Source: Ornithinimicrobium avium (GTDB taxonomy: Bacteria > Actinomycetota > Actinomycetes > Actinomycetales > Dermatophilaceae). From it: 64,000 nt of DNA. The translations under genes and the position numbers were made by a program. The stretch covers positions 2,170,001 through 2,234,000 of the forward strand of contig NZ_CP031229.1 in NCBI RefSeq assembly GCF_003351765.1, written 5' to 3'. The notes below the pieces were generated by a model, which worked only from the letters and a program-made list of their open reading frames with translations, was not told where the DNA came from and searched no databases. Position 1 is the first letter of the stretch. Every line of letters starts with the position of its first letter. This document shows, in pieces, positions 48,770 to 57,322 of the stretch.

Positions 48770-50133
48770 GCGCGCCGGCCAAGGTCTTCCGGCTTCCTGA
48801 CCTCGGCGAAGGCCTCACCGAGGCCGAGGTGGTGCAGTGGCAGGTGCGCGTCGGGGACGAGGTCGGGGTCGACCAGGAGGTCGTCACCGTCGAGACCGCC
48901 AAGGCTGCCGTCGAGGTGCCCTGCCCGTATGCCGGCACAGTCGCCCAGCTGCACGCCGAGCCCGGGACGGTGCTCGCCGTCGGCGCCCCCCTCATCACCA
49001 TCTCCGACGGCACGAGCCCGGACGCCGCCGGCCCGGCGAACGCCGCCGACGAGGGCGACCGTGCGGGCGAGCAGTACCGCACCGAGGAGCGCGCCGGCGC
49101 CCGCACCCCCGAGGGGTCGGCTGAGGACGACGCACCCGAACGTCCGCTCATCGGCTACGGAGCCGGGGAGGGTCCGGCCCGTCGTCGCACCGGGCGGCGC
49201 CGCGGCGCCGGCACGCCGTCCACGGAGACGCCGGTGGAGGCGCAGCCCCGCGTGCCTGAGGAGGAGCCGACGCAGGCGGTCCGGGTCATCTCGCCGCTGG
49301 TCCGCAGGTTGGCGGCGGAGTGGGGGGTGGACCTCGCCTCGGTCCGGCCCGGTCCCACCGGCGTGATCCGGCGGGCCGACCTGGAGGCCTTCCGACGCTC
49401 CGCGCAGACCGCCCCGGCCACCGCTCCCTCCCCCCTCGGGGAGGAGATCCGCATACCGATCCAGGGCGTGCAGCGGATCATGGTCGAGCGGCTGACGACC
49501 GCCCGCCGCGAGATCCCCGACGCGACGACCTGGGTCGACGTCGACGCGACCCGGCTGATGAAGACCAAGGACGCGCTCAGGGCGTCCCGCCCCGAGGCCG
49601 GCATCGGCGTGCTCGCGCTGCTGGCGCGGATCGTGGTCAGCGGGCTCACCGCATACCCGGCGCTGAACTCCTCGGTCGACCTGGAGGCCGGCGAGATCGT
49701 GCAGCACGGCCGGATCCACCTCGGCTTCGCCGCGCAGAGCCCGCGAGGTCTCGTCGTGCCGGTCGTCAAGGATGCCGGGTCGATGACGACGGCCGAGCTG
49801 GCCGGCGCGCTGCGCGCGCTGACCGAGAAGGCCCGCGACGGCAAGCTGACGCCCGCCGAGCTGAGCGGCGGGACGTTCACGCTCAACAACTACGGCGTGT
49901 TCGGGGTGGACGGCTCGACGCCGATCATCAACCACCCCGAGGCCGCGATGCTCGGCGTCGGACGGATCGTGGACAAGCCGTGGGTGCACAAGGGCAAGCT
50001 CAGAGTGCGCAGGGTGACGCAGCTGAGCCTCAGCTTCGACCACCGGGTGTGCGACGGCGGGACCGCGGGCGGGTTCCTGCGGCAGGTGGCCGACCGCGTG
50101 GAGCAGCCGGCGGCACTGCTGGCCGACCTCTGA
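48766..50133 (+). CDS. bkdC: 2-oxoacid dehydrogenase E2 (dihydrolipoyl acyltransferase)
   Basis: 455 aa with one lipoyl domain (residues 5-80; lipoyl-Lys in VTVETAKAAVEVPCPY near residue 45), a long Glu/Arg/Pro linker, a peripheral subunit-binding domain (ISPLVRRLAAEWGVDLASVR near residue 172) and the catalytic domain ending in LSFDHRVCDGGTAGGFLRQV with the HRxxDG active site. Start GTG 48766. No E3 gene follows, so dihydrolipoamide dehydrogenase must be encoded elsewhere. Confidence 0.92.
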   Translation: MSAPAKVFRLPDLGEGLTEAEVVQWQVRVGDEVGVDQEVVTVETAKAAVEVPCPYAGTVAQLHAEPGTVLAVGAPLITISDGTSPDAAGPANAADEGDRAGEQYRTEERAGARTPEGSAEDDAPERPLIGYGAGEGPARRRTGRRRGAGTPSTETPVEAQPRVPEEEPTQAVRVISPLVRRLAAEWGVDLASVRPGPTGVIRRADLEAFRRSAQTAPATAPSPLGEEIRIPIQGVQRIMVERLTTARREIPDATTWVDVDATRLMKTKDALRASRPEAGIGVLALLARIVVSGLTAYPALNSSVDLEAGEIVQHGRIHLGFAAQSPRGLVVPVVKDAGSMTTAELAGALRALTEKARDGKLTPAELSGGTFTLNNYGVFGVDGSTPIINHPEAAMLGVGRIVDKPWVHKGKLRVRRVTQLSLSFDHRVCDGGTAGGFLRQVADRVEQPAALLADL

Positions 50134-50202
50134 GGCGTCGCCCGCAGGGGGCACCCCCGTTCTTCGGCGGATGTCGCGGATCGTCGATGCGCGGGCGGGG
50201 CG

Positions 50203-52080
50203 TCAGCGCACGAGGCGGATGAGCGTGCGCTGCACCGTGTCGGTCACCGCGGCCGGACCGCCGACCAGCACGATCCGTGCCGGGTCGAGGTCCCGGACGG
50301 CATCGCTGGTCGGGGCGGGCACGCTGCCCGGGCGCACGAGAAGGACCGCTCCGTCGACGGCCGCGGCGGCCGGCGCGGCGGCCAGGGCGTCGGCGAAGAC
50401 GGTCCCGGAGGTCACGTACAGCTCGCTCCGTGCTGCCGTGCCCCCGGCCAGGAGCGCCGCCGTGGCGTAGCGGTCTGCCCCGCCCACGCGGGTCGTCCTG
50501 GCGCCTGTGAGGGCGTGCACCCGGTCGAGCACCTCGTCCCCCACGGCCGCGACGCCGCCCACGACCACCACCTGGCGGGGGGTCAGCTGGTCGAGCGCCC
50601 GTGCCGTGGCCTCAGGGACGGAGCCGGGACGCACCAGGAGGATCGGGCTGTCCACCCGCCCGGCCTGGGCGGCTGCCGCGAGGGCGTCGGCAAATCCCGC
50701 GCCGCTGGACACGTAGACGGTCCCGCCGTGCTGGGCCGGCGCGAGCCCGGCCACCGCGGCGGCCGTGTCGTAGCGGTCGTCCCCGGCGACCCGGCGCACC
50801 TCGCCGCCGAGGGCTTGCAGGTCGGTCAGCACCGAGCGGTCGACCGCCGAAGCGCCTCCCACGACGAGGATCTGCGAGGGCTGCAGCCGCACCAGGGCCG
50901 TCCGCGTCGCTGCGGGCAACGAGGCGCGACGGGTGAGCAGCACCGCCCCACCGTCTCCCGCCCTAGCCGCGGCGGCCAGCGCATCGGGGTAGTCGCTCCC
51001 GCTGGCCACGAACACCCGGCCTCCCGGTCGCACGTCGCGGGACAGCAACGCAGCAGACTCGTAACGGTCGGCACCACCCACGCGGTCGACGGAGGGGCGG
51101 TAGGTCGCTACGCCCATCTCGTGCAGCCGCTGGTGTATCGGGTCGGCGAGGGTGTCCCCGAAGACTGTCGCCAGATGCGACCCCAGCGCGTAGACCTGCG
51201 CACGTCCCAGCACGGCCGGACATCTCGGGCTGAGCCGCGACTGCGGGCACACCCAGTCTCGCAGGTCGAGGAAGCGGGCCGCCGGCACCTGCTCGGCGGC
51301 CGTCCGCATCGACGGGTTGCCGCTGTCCGCGTCTGGCAGCTCCATCGCGCACGTGGTCAGGTCGGTACCGCTGGAGATCGCGTCGGCGACGCACTCGGCC
51401 GGCACCAGGCCGGCGGGCTGGGGCGAGTCCCACAGCGCCACCACGTGCTCGACGCCGATCGACTGCAGCCAGGACCAGGTCCGCACGTAGCCGTCGGCGA
51501 CCTTCTGCCGCTTGGCCAGCGTGAGGACGATGTCGGGGGGATCGTTCGCGAGGTGCGCGCGCAAGGCGGCGTTGTAGTCGTCGCAGGCCTGGTACGCGGT
51601 GCCGCGCGGCTCGTCGACGAACGCGCAGGCGCTCTTGGTGTAGGTCCGCAGCGCCCACTGCTCGCGGGCCGCAATCTCCTCCAGGGCCGGGAAGAGCCGG
51701 CCGATGTGCGAGTCGCCCACCATCGCGACCTCGACGCTGCTCGAGGGGTCGCCGTAGAGGCAACCGGGCAGGACGTCGGTGCCGCGGGTCCCGACGTGGC
51801 AGCCGTCGTCGTAGTAGGAGGGTTGCTCGCCCAGGACGGCGTCGGCCGGGGGCGAAGCGGGGTGCACGGGGCCGTGGCGGGTCAGGTCGTCTGGCCCGAG
51901 GACCGGCGTGCTCCAGCTGTCCTCGTGCAGAGCACGGGCGCCGAGGTCGTCCTCATCCCCGGTGAGGGCGGTGCCGGGCAGGGCGCCCAGGATGATCAGC
52001 GCGGACATCGTCAGTGTCAGGAAGGTCCGGACGGTTCGACGGACACCACGTGGTCGGTCGCAGACTCGCTCTGGCACCAT
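50203..52080 (-). CDS. Secreted SGNH-like domain fused to three cell-wall-binding repeat 2 units
   Basis: 625 aa. Signal peptide: basic start MVPERVCDRPRGVRRTVR, hydrophobic FLTLTMSALIILGALPG, cleavage near residue 40. Residues 75-290 resemble the SGNH domain of OafA/PatA-type proteins, with the block-I motif VAMVGDSHIGRLFPALEEIA. Near the block-V position it reads VYALGSHLATVFGD, keeping a His but not the usual DxxH Asp. Residues 310-625 hold three CWB2 repeats, each opening with RVGGADRYESAA, RVAGDDRYDTAA or RVGGADRYATAA. It should sit on the cell wall and may act on envelope acyl groups; loss of the Asp leaves activity uncertain. ATG 52080 is chosen for the signal peptide. Confidence 0.8.
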   Translation of the reverse strand: MVPERVCDRPRGVRRTVRTFLTLTMSALIILGALPGTALTGDEDDLGARALHEDSWSTPVLGPDDLTRHGPVHPASPPADAVLGEQPSYYDDGCHVGTRGTDVLPGCLYGDPSSSVEVAMVGDSHIGRLFPALEEIAAREQWALRTYTKSACAFVDEPRGTAYQACDDYNAALRAHLANDPPDIVLTLAKRQKVADGYVRTWSWLQSIGVEHVVALWDSPQPAGLVPAECVADAISSGTDLTTCAMELPDADSGNPSMRTAAEQVPAARFLDLRDWVCPQSRLSPRCPAVLGRAQVYALGSHLATVFGDTLADPIHQRLHEMGVATYRPSVDRVGGADRYESAALLSRDVRPGGRVFVASGSDYPDALAAAARAGDGGAVLLTRRASLPAATRTALVRLQPSQILVVGGASAVDRSVLTDLQALGGEVRRVAGDDRYDTAAAVAGLAPAQHGGTVYVSSGAGFADALAAAAQAGRVDSPILLVRPGSVPEATARALDQLTPRQVVVVGGVAAVGDEVLDRVHALTGARTTRVGGADRYATAALLAGGTAARSELYVTSGTVFADALAAAPAAAAVDGAVLLVRPGSVPAPTSDAVRDLDPARIVLVGGPAAVTDTVQRTLIRLVR

Positions 52081-52201
52081 CCGGGCAGTGTAGGCGGCCC
52101 GCTGCAGCCTCCCGCACCCCCGGCCAGGTGTGGTCCGTCTGCCCGTCACGCCGCGCCCGGTGAGCCGGACGTCGCCGGACCCGTGCGGCATACTCCGGGG
52201 C

Positions 52202-52665
52202 ATGCACCCCAGGAACGTCGAGGTCCAGGACGCCCTGCGCGCGGCGGGGATCGAGAGCCGGATCGTCGTGCTCGAGGAGCACGCCCGGACCGCAGCGCTG
52301 GCGGCAGGTCAGCTGGGTTGCGAGGTCGCGGCCATCGCCAACAGCCTCGTCTTCATGGCCGACGACGAGCCGCTGCTGGTCATGGCCAGCGGCGCGGCGC
52401 GGGTCGACACCGATGTGGTGGCGACCGCCGTCGGCGCCGCCTCCGTGGCCAAGGCCGCGCCGACCAGGTGCGTGCGGCGACCGGTCAGGCGATCGGCGGC
52501 GTCGCCCCGACCGGCCACCCTCGGCGGCTGCGCACGCTGGTCGACGAGGACCTGCGGGCGCACGAGGAGATCTGGGCCGCGGCGGGCACGCCTGACACGG
52601 TCGTCCCGCTGACCTTCGGGCAGCTGGTGGCGCTCACCGGCGGCACCGTCGCGCGCGTGCGCTGA
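52202..52665 (+). pseudogene. YbaK/ProX-type aminoacyl-tRNA deacylase, frameshifted
   Basis: The first frame from ATG 52202 reads MHPRNVEVQDALRAAGIESR, VVLEEHARTAALAAGQLG and AAIANSLVFMADDEPLLVMA, all typical of YbaK/EbsC deacylases that clear mischarged tRNA. After VGAASVAKA (about 52458) similarity moves to the next frame: QVRAATGQAIGGVAPTGHP, LVDEDLRAHEEIWAAAGTPD and TFGQLVALTGGTVARVR, stop 52663-52665. One missing base near 52455-52461 restores a normal protein of about 154 aa. All expected motifs remain, so the break is recent or is a sequencing error. Confidence 0.8.
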
Positions 52666-52723
52666 GCCCGGCGGCGCACGGACGTGCCTCGGTCGCACCC
52701 TCGTGACGGCCACGACCCCGAGC

Positions 52724-53719
52724 TCATGCCCGTGCGCGGTCGTCCCCGGTCGAGGCAGGGTCGCGGAGCGGCTCGCGCAGCGGCCCCTGATCCGGGACGC
52801 GGACGATGCTGTCGCTGCGGACCCGCATGATCCGCCGCGTCTCCAGGGCCCAGAAGACCGAGAAGAGCGCGATCTCCCACCACTCCAGCAGGATCACCAC
52901 GTGACCGGGCGCAAACACCCGGGCCAGACCCCATGCCACCAACGGTCCGGCGACCATGAGCACGAAGATCACCAGGTAGGCCAGCCGCCCCGCGCTGCGC
53001 AGGTGGGAGAACCGGTAGAACGGCCAGGTGTTGGTCAGCACCGCGACGGCTAGCGAGCACATCATGAAGATCGCCGCCAGGTCGTGCACGCTCGCCCGGA
53101 GCGGGCCGAGCACGAGGCCCGGCAGCCGGACGTCGGCCGCGGGCACCAGCCAGAGCTGCCGCATGACGAGCGCGAGGTAGGCGACGAGCACACCGAGGGT
53201 GAGCACCACGAACGCGCGGTTGACCAGGTCGGCCAGGCGCCGCCCGGTGTCGGAGCGGAAGAGCCGGGGCAGGTTGCCGACCCGGATCTCACGGGCGAAG
53301 AGCAGCGCGCACAGCACCAGCACGGAGGTCAGGGTGATCCGCAGGAACCAGACGTGGTCGGCGACCCCGAGGCCGTCCGGGCCGGGCCCGCGCGCGAGCT
53401 CGTCCATCATCCCGGCGAAGCTGCTGGGCACGAAGGCCACGAAGACCGCGTAGAACCCGGCACCGTTGAGCGTGTAGTCCTCCAGCAGCCCCACCCCCTG
53501 GTAGGCGACGAGCAGCGCGGCGATCGCGACGAGGCACCCGACGAAGACGTCCCGCACCGGGCCGCCGTAGTAGGCGCTGATCGACGGCTCGAGACGGCCC
53601 TGCTGCACCGACGTGGCGACCGTGACCACGAAGAGGAGCGCCGGCAGCAGGACGAGCAGCCAGCGCAGGTAGTCGTAGGTCGTGCGCATGATCTGCCGTC
53701 GCTGTTCGAGGTCGACCAC
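52724..53719 (-). CDS. Integral membrane protein of unknown function
   Basis: 331 aa with about 7-8 hydrophobic helices, for example LRWLLVLLPALLFVVTVATS near residue 18 and DVFVGCLVAIAALLVAYQG near residue 57. The segment SISAYYGGPVRDVFVG after helix 1 and LNGAGFYAVFVAFVPSSFAG recall a family of uncharacterised actinobacterial and proteobacterial membrane proteins. The C-terminus is cytosolic and charged. GTG 53719 is preceded by GGAGG. Divergent from recC. No function can be assigned. Confidence 0.75.
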   Translation of the reverse strand: MVDLEQRRQIMRTTYDYLRWLLVLLPALLFVVTVATSVQQGRLEPSISAYYGGPVRDVFVGCLVAIAALLVAYQGVGLLEDYTLNGAGFYAVFVAFVPSSFAGMMDELARGPGPDGLGVADHVWFLRITLTSVLVLCALLFAREIRVGNLPRLFRSDTGRRLADLVNRAFVVLTLGVLVAYLALVMRQLWLVPAADVRLPGLVLGPLRASVHDLAAIFMMCSLAVAVLTNTWPFYRFSHLRSAGRLAYLVIFVLMVAGPLVAWGLARVFAPGHVVILLEWWEIALFSVFWALETRRIMRVRSDSIVRVPDQGPLREPLRDPASTGDDRARA

Positions 53720-53820
53720 CTCCGCACCTCCCTCCCGAGGGCCTGCTCCGGCAGCCTAGCGGCGAGGCCCGACAGAGGCGCCCGGACGGTCTGTCAGCGA
53801 CGGCCGTTAGGGTCGCTGAC

Positions 53821-56800
53821 GTGACCTTGTACGTGCACCGCGCGGCCAGCACCGGACAGCTGGCCGACGGTCTCGCCGAGCTCCTCGCGACGCCGCTGGA
53901 GGACCCTTTCGCCGAGGAGGTCGTCGCGGTGCCCGCCAAGGGTGTGGAGCGCTGGCTCGCCCAACGGCTCTCGCACCGTCTGGGCGCCGGCCAGGACACG
54001 GCCGGCCGACCGCTGGGGGACGGCGTCTGCGCCGGCGTGCGCTTCCTCAACCCGCACTCGCTGGTCTCCCTCGTCCTCGGGGTCGACCGCGACGACCCGT
54101 GGCACCCCGACCGGCTCGCGTGGGCCGTGCTGCGCGCCGTCGACGCGAGCCTGGGCGAGCCGTGGGCCGCCACCCTCGCCACCCACCTCGGCTACGGCAT
54201 GACCGGCACCGAGGGCGGACTGCGTCGCGGGCGCAGGTATGCCGTCGCCCGCCGCCTGGCGGGCCTGTTCGCCGACTACGCCGCCCAGCGGCCCGCGATG
54301 CTCGCGGACTGGCGGGCGGGCGGCGCCGGTGACGGGCTGGGCGGGCAGGTCGCCGACGACCTCGCCTGGCAGCCGGAGCTGTGGCGCCGGGTGCTGGAGG
54401 AGGTGGGGACCGAGCCGCCGGACGTGCGCCACGACCGGGTGGTCGCGGCGCTGCGCGAGGCCGGCACGGAGGGGCTGCGCCTGGGTGCCGACCTCGAGCT
54501 GCCCGGGCGGCTCTCCCTGTTCGGGCACACGCGGGTCGCCCGCAGCGAGATCGAGGTCGTCTCCGCCCTGGGCGAGCACCTCGACGTGCACCTGTGGCTG
54601 CCCCAGGCCTCGCCGACCTCGTGGGACACCCGTGCCGCCGGCACAGCCACGGGTCCCGTGCCTCGCGACGAGGACACGTCGGGGACGCTCGTGCAGCACC
54701 CGCTCCTGGCCAGCCTGGGGCGGGACTCGCGCGAGCTGCAGCGTTCGCTCGCGCTGACCGGCGGGCTCGACCGGCCCGCGGGCGAGCTCCTCGCCACGAG
54801 GGATGCCACGAGGGGCGCCACGAGGGACACGGCCGGAGACGGCGACACGTCCACCCCCAGCCTGCTCCGGATGCTCCAGGACGACATCTCCGGCGACCAC
54901 CTCCCGTCGGACGCGCAGCGGCGCGGGCGGGTCGTGCCCGCCAGCGACCGCAGCATCCAGGTGCACGCCTGCCACGGCCAGGCGCGCCAGGTCGCGGTGC
55001 TGCGCGACGTGCTCACCGACCTGCTCGAGCACGACCCCACCCTTGAGCCGCGCGACATCCTCGTGATGTGCCCCGACATCGAGTCCTACGCGCCCCTGGT
55101 CCACGCCGGCTTCGGGCTGGGCGAGATCGTCGGCGGCAGCACCCGCGCGCACCCGGCCCACGGGTTGCGCGTGCGGCTCGCCGACCGGGCCCCCCTCCAT
55201 ACCAACCCGCTGGTGGCGCTCGCCTCCCGGCTGGTGGAGCTGGCAGGCGCGCGCGCCACCGCCGACGAGGTGCTCGACCTGGTGCGCGCGCCCGCGGTGC
55301 GCCGCCGCTGGGGCCTGGACGAGGACGACCTGGAGCGGCTGACCGACTGGGCCGAGGCCACCACCGTGCGGTGGGGCCTGGACGCGACGCACCGCGCGGA
55401 GCGCTACCAGCTGGCGAACCTCGCGCAGAACACCTGGGCCGCCGGGGTGGAGCGGCTGCTCGTCGGTGCCGCCGTCGACGGCGAGGACACCACCCACCTG
55501 GGCCAGGTCCTCGCGCTCGACGACCTCGACAGCGGCGACCTCGAGCTGGCGGGCCGGCTGGCCGAGCTGCTGGACCGGCTGCGCGACACGCTGCTGGTCC
55601 TGCGCGACGCCGACACCGTCGAGGAGTGGGTCACGGCGCTGGACCGTGGCGTGCAGCGTCTGGCCGACGTGCCGCTCACCGACGCCTGGCAGCTCACCCA
55701 GCTGCAGCGCCAGCTGGAGGGCGTCCGCGCCGCGGCCAACGCGCGCGGCTCGCTCTCGCTCGCGCTCTCCGACGTGCGCGCGCTGCTGCACGACCAGGGC
55801 GGCGGCCGTCCGACGCGCTCGGGGTTCCGCACCGGCACGCTCACCGTGTGCACGATGGTCCCGATGCGCTCCGTGCCGCACCGCGTCGTCTGCCTGGTCG
55901 GGCTGGACGACGGGAGCTTCCCGCGGTCGAGCACCCCCGACGGCGACGACGTCCTCGCGCGGCGGCCGGTGACCGGCGAGCGCGACCCGCGGACCGAGGA
56001 CCGCCAGCTGCTGCTGGACGCCGTGATGTCGGCCGGCGAGAGGCTGGTCGTGACCTACACCGGCTTCGACGTGCACACCGGCCAGGTGCGTCCGCCCGCG
56101 GTGCCGCTCGGCGAGCTGCTCGACGCGGTCCGGGCGACCGCCTCCGGCCCGGGCGTGGACCGGATCCTCACCCGGCACCCGCTGCAGACCTTCGACCCGC
56201 GCAACCTGGGCGCCACTCCCGCCGGGACCACGCCCCTGCTTCCCGAGGACCAGCCGTTCAGCCACGACCCCGCGGCGCTCGACGGGGCGCTGGCCCGCGA
56301 GCGCGCTGCCGGCGGGCGGGTGCCGCTGGCCGCGCAGCCGCTGGGTCCGTGGCCTCGCGAGGACGTCGCCCTCGACGACCTCGTGCGCTTCTTCGCCAAC
56401 CCCGCCCGCGCCTACCTCCGCTCCCGGCTGGGACTGCTGCTGCCCGAGACGCCCGAGCTGCGCGCCGACGGCATACCCATCGAGCTGGACGGCCTGCAGC
56501 GCTGGCAGATCGGCGAGCGGATGCTCACCTCGGTGCTGGCCGGCGCGGAGGCGACGGCCACCGTGGACGCCGAGCTGTGGCGCGGCGAGCTGCCGCCGGA
56601 CGAGCTCGGCAGGACCGTCATGGACACCCTGTGCACCGAGGTGCAGACGATGGCCGAGGCGGTATGGCGCACCACCCACCAGGGAGGCTGGGGCCAGCCG
56701 CTGGAGCGCTCGAGCGTCGACGTCGACGTCGCGCTGCCGGACGGGCGGCACGTCGTGGGCACGGTCGGCGACGTCGTCGTCGACCAGCCCCTGAGGGTGA

Positions 56801-57321
56801 CCTCCTCCAGCCTGAAGGCCAAGCACCGGATGGAGGCCTGGTTGCGGACGCTGGCGCTGGCGGGCTCCGGCCGGGGCGCGCACGCGCACGTCATCGCGAA
56901 GTACTCCTGGGGCCGGAACGACACGGGACCGGTGCACGTGAGCTATGCACCGCCCTCCGCGGAGGACGCCGCGCGCATCCTGGGCGAGCTCGTGGACCTG
57001 CGCGACCGGGGCCTCAGCGAGGTGATCCCCCTGCCGACGGAGACGTCGTGGGTGTGGGCCGACCAGTTCCGCAGCTCGAAGCGGGAGAGCACGGCCAGCG
57101 CCAAGGCCTCCTTCCAGGGCTGGACGTCGGCCCGGTTCCCCAAGGAGCAGGACGACCCCTCGTGGCTGCGGGTGCTGGGCGGGCCGGTCTCCCTCGAGGA
57201 GCTGGCCGGCACGCCCGGGGACGACGAGCGGTGGGCCGAGGGCGTGCAGACCCGGCTCGGCCAGCTCTCGTTGCGCGCCTGGTCGCCGCTGATGGACGCC
57301 GAGACGATGGGCAGGCCCTGA
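53821..57321 (+). CDS. recC: Exodeoxyribonuclease V gamma subunit (RecC)
   Basis: 1166 aa. Opens LYVHRAASTGQLADGLAELL and VVAVPAKGVERWLAQRLSHR, the RecC N-terminal signature. RVRFLNPHSL-type and DRSIQVHACHGQARQVAVLR (near residue 380) segments and the C-terminal inactive nuclease-like fold are in family order. RecC is the non-catalytic subunit that grips DNA ends and reads Chi. GTG 53821 is the first in-frame start after the divergent promoter. One base separates it from recB. Confidence 0.9.
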   Translation: MTLYVHRAASTGQLADGLAELLATPLEDPFAEEVVAVPAKGVERWLAQRLSHRLGAGQDTAGRPLGDGVCAGVRFLNPHSLVSLVLGVDRDDPWHPDRLAWAVLRAVDASLGEPWAATLATHLGYGMTGTEGGLRRGRRYAVARRLAGLFADYAAQRPAMLADWRAGGAGDGLGGQVADDLAWQPELWRRVLEEVGTEPPDVRHDRVVAALREAGTEGLRLGADLELPGRLSLFGHTRVARSEIEVVSALGEHLDVHLWLPQASPTSWDTRAAGTATGPVPRDEDTSGTLVQHPLLASLGRDSRELQRSLALTGGLDRPAGELLATRDATRGATRDTAGDGDTSTPSLLRMLQDDISGDHLPSDAQRRGRVVPASDRSIQVHACHGQARQVAVLRDVLTDLLEHDPTLEPRDILVMCPDIESYAPLVHAGFGLGEIVGGSTRAHPAHGLRVRLADRAPLHTNPLVALASRLVELAGARATADEVLDLVRAPAVRRRWGLDEDDLERLTDWAEATTVRWGLDATHRAERYQLANLAQNTWAAGVERLLVGAAVDGEDTTHLGQVLALDDLDSGDLELAGRLAELLDRLRDTLLVLRDADTVEEWVTALDRGVQRLADVPLTDAWQLTQLQRQLEGVRAAANARGSLSLALSDVRALLHDQGGGRPTRSGFRTGTLTVCTMVPMRSVPHRVVCLVGLDDGSFPRSSTPDGDDVLARRPVTGERDPRTEDRQLLLDAVMSAGERLVVTYTGFDVHTGQVRPPAVPLGELLDAVRATASGPGVDRILTRHPLQTFDPRNLGATPAGTTPLLPEDQPFSHDPAALDGALARERAAGGRVPLAAQPLGPWPREDVALDDLVRFFANPARAYLRSRLGLLLPETPELRADGIPIELDGLQRWQIGERMLTSVLAGAEATATVDAELWRGELPPDELGRTVMDTLCTEVQTMAEAVWRTTHQGGWGQPLERSSVDVDVALPDGRHVVGTVGDVVVDQPLRVTSSSLKAKHRMEAWLRTLALAGSGRGAHAHVIAKYSWGRNDTGPVHVSYAPPSAEDAARILGELVDLRDRGLSEVIPLPTETSWVWADQFRSSKRESTASAKASFQGWTSARFPKEQDDPSWLRVLGGPVSLEELAGTPGDDERWAEGVQTRLGQLSLRAWSPLMDAETMGRP

Positions 57322-57322
57322 G

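Noticed and set aside
46587..50133. Pyruvate dehydrogenase as the first choice for the E1/E2 operon
   Set aside because: The sequence cannot exclude it, but actinobacteria usually use single-chain AceE for pyruvate, and the divergent Lrp gene favours branched-chain keto acids.
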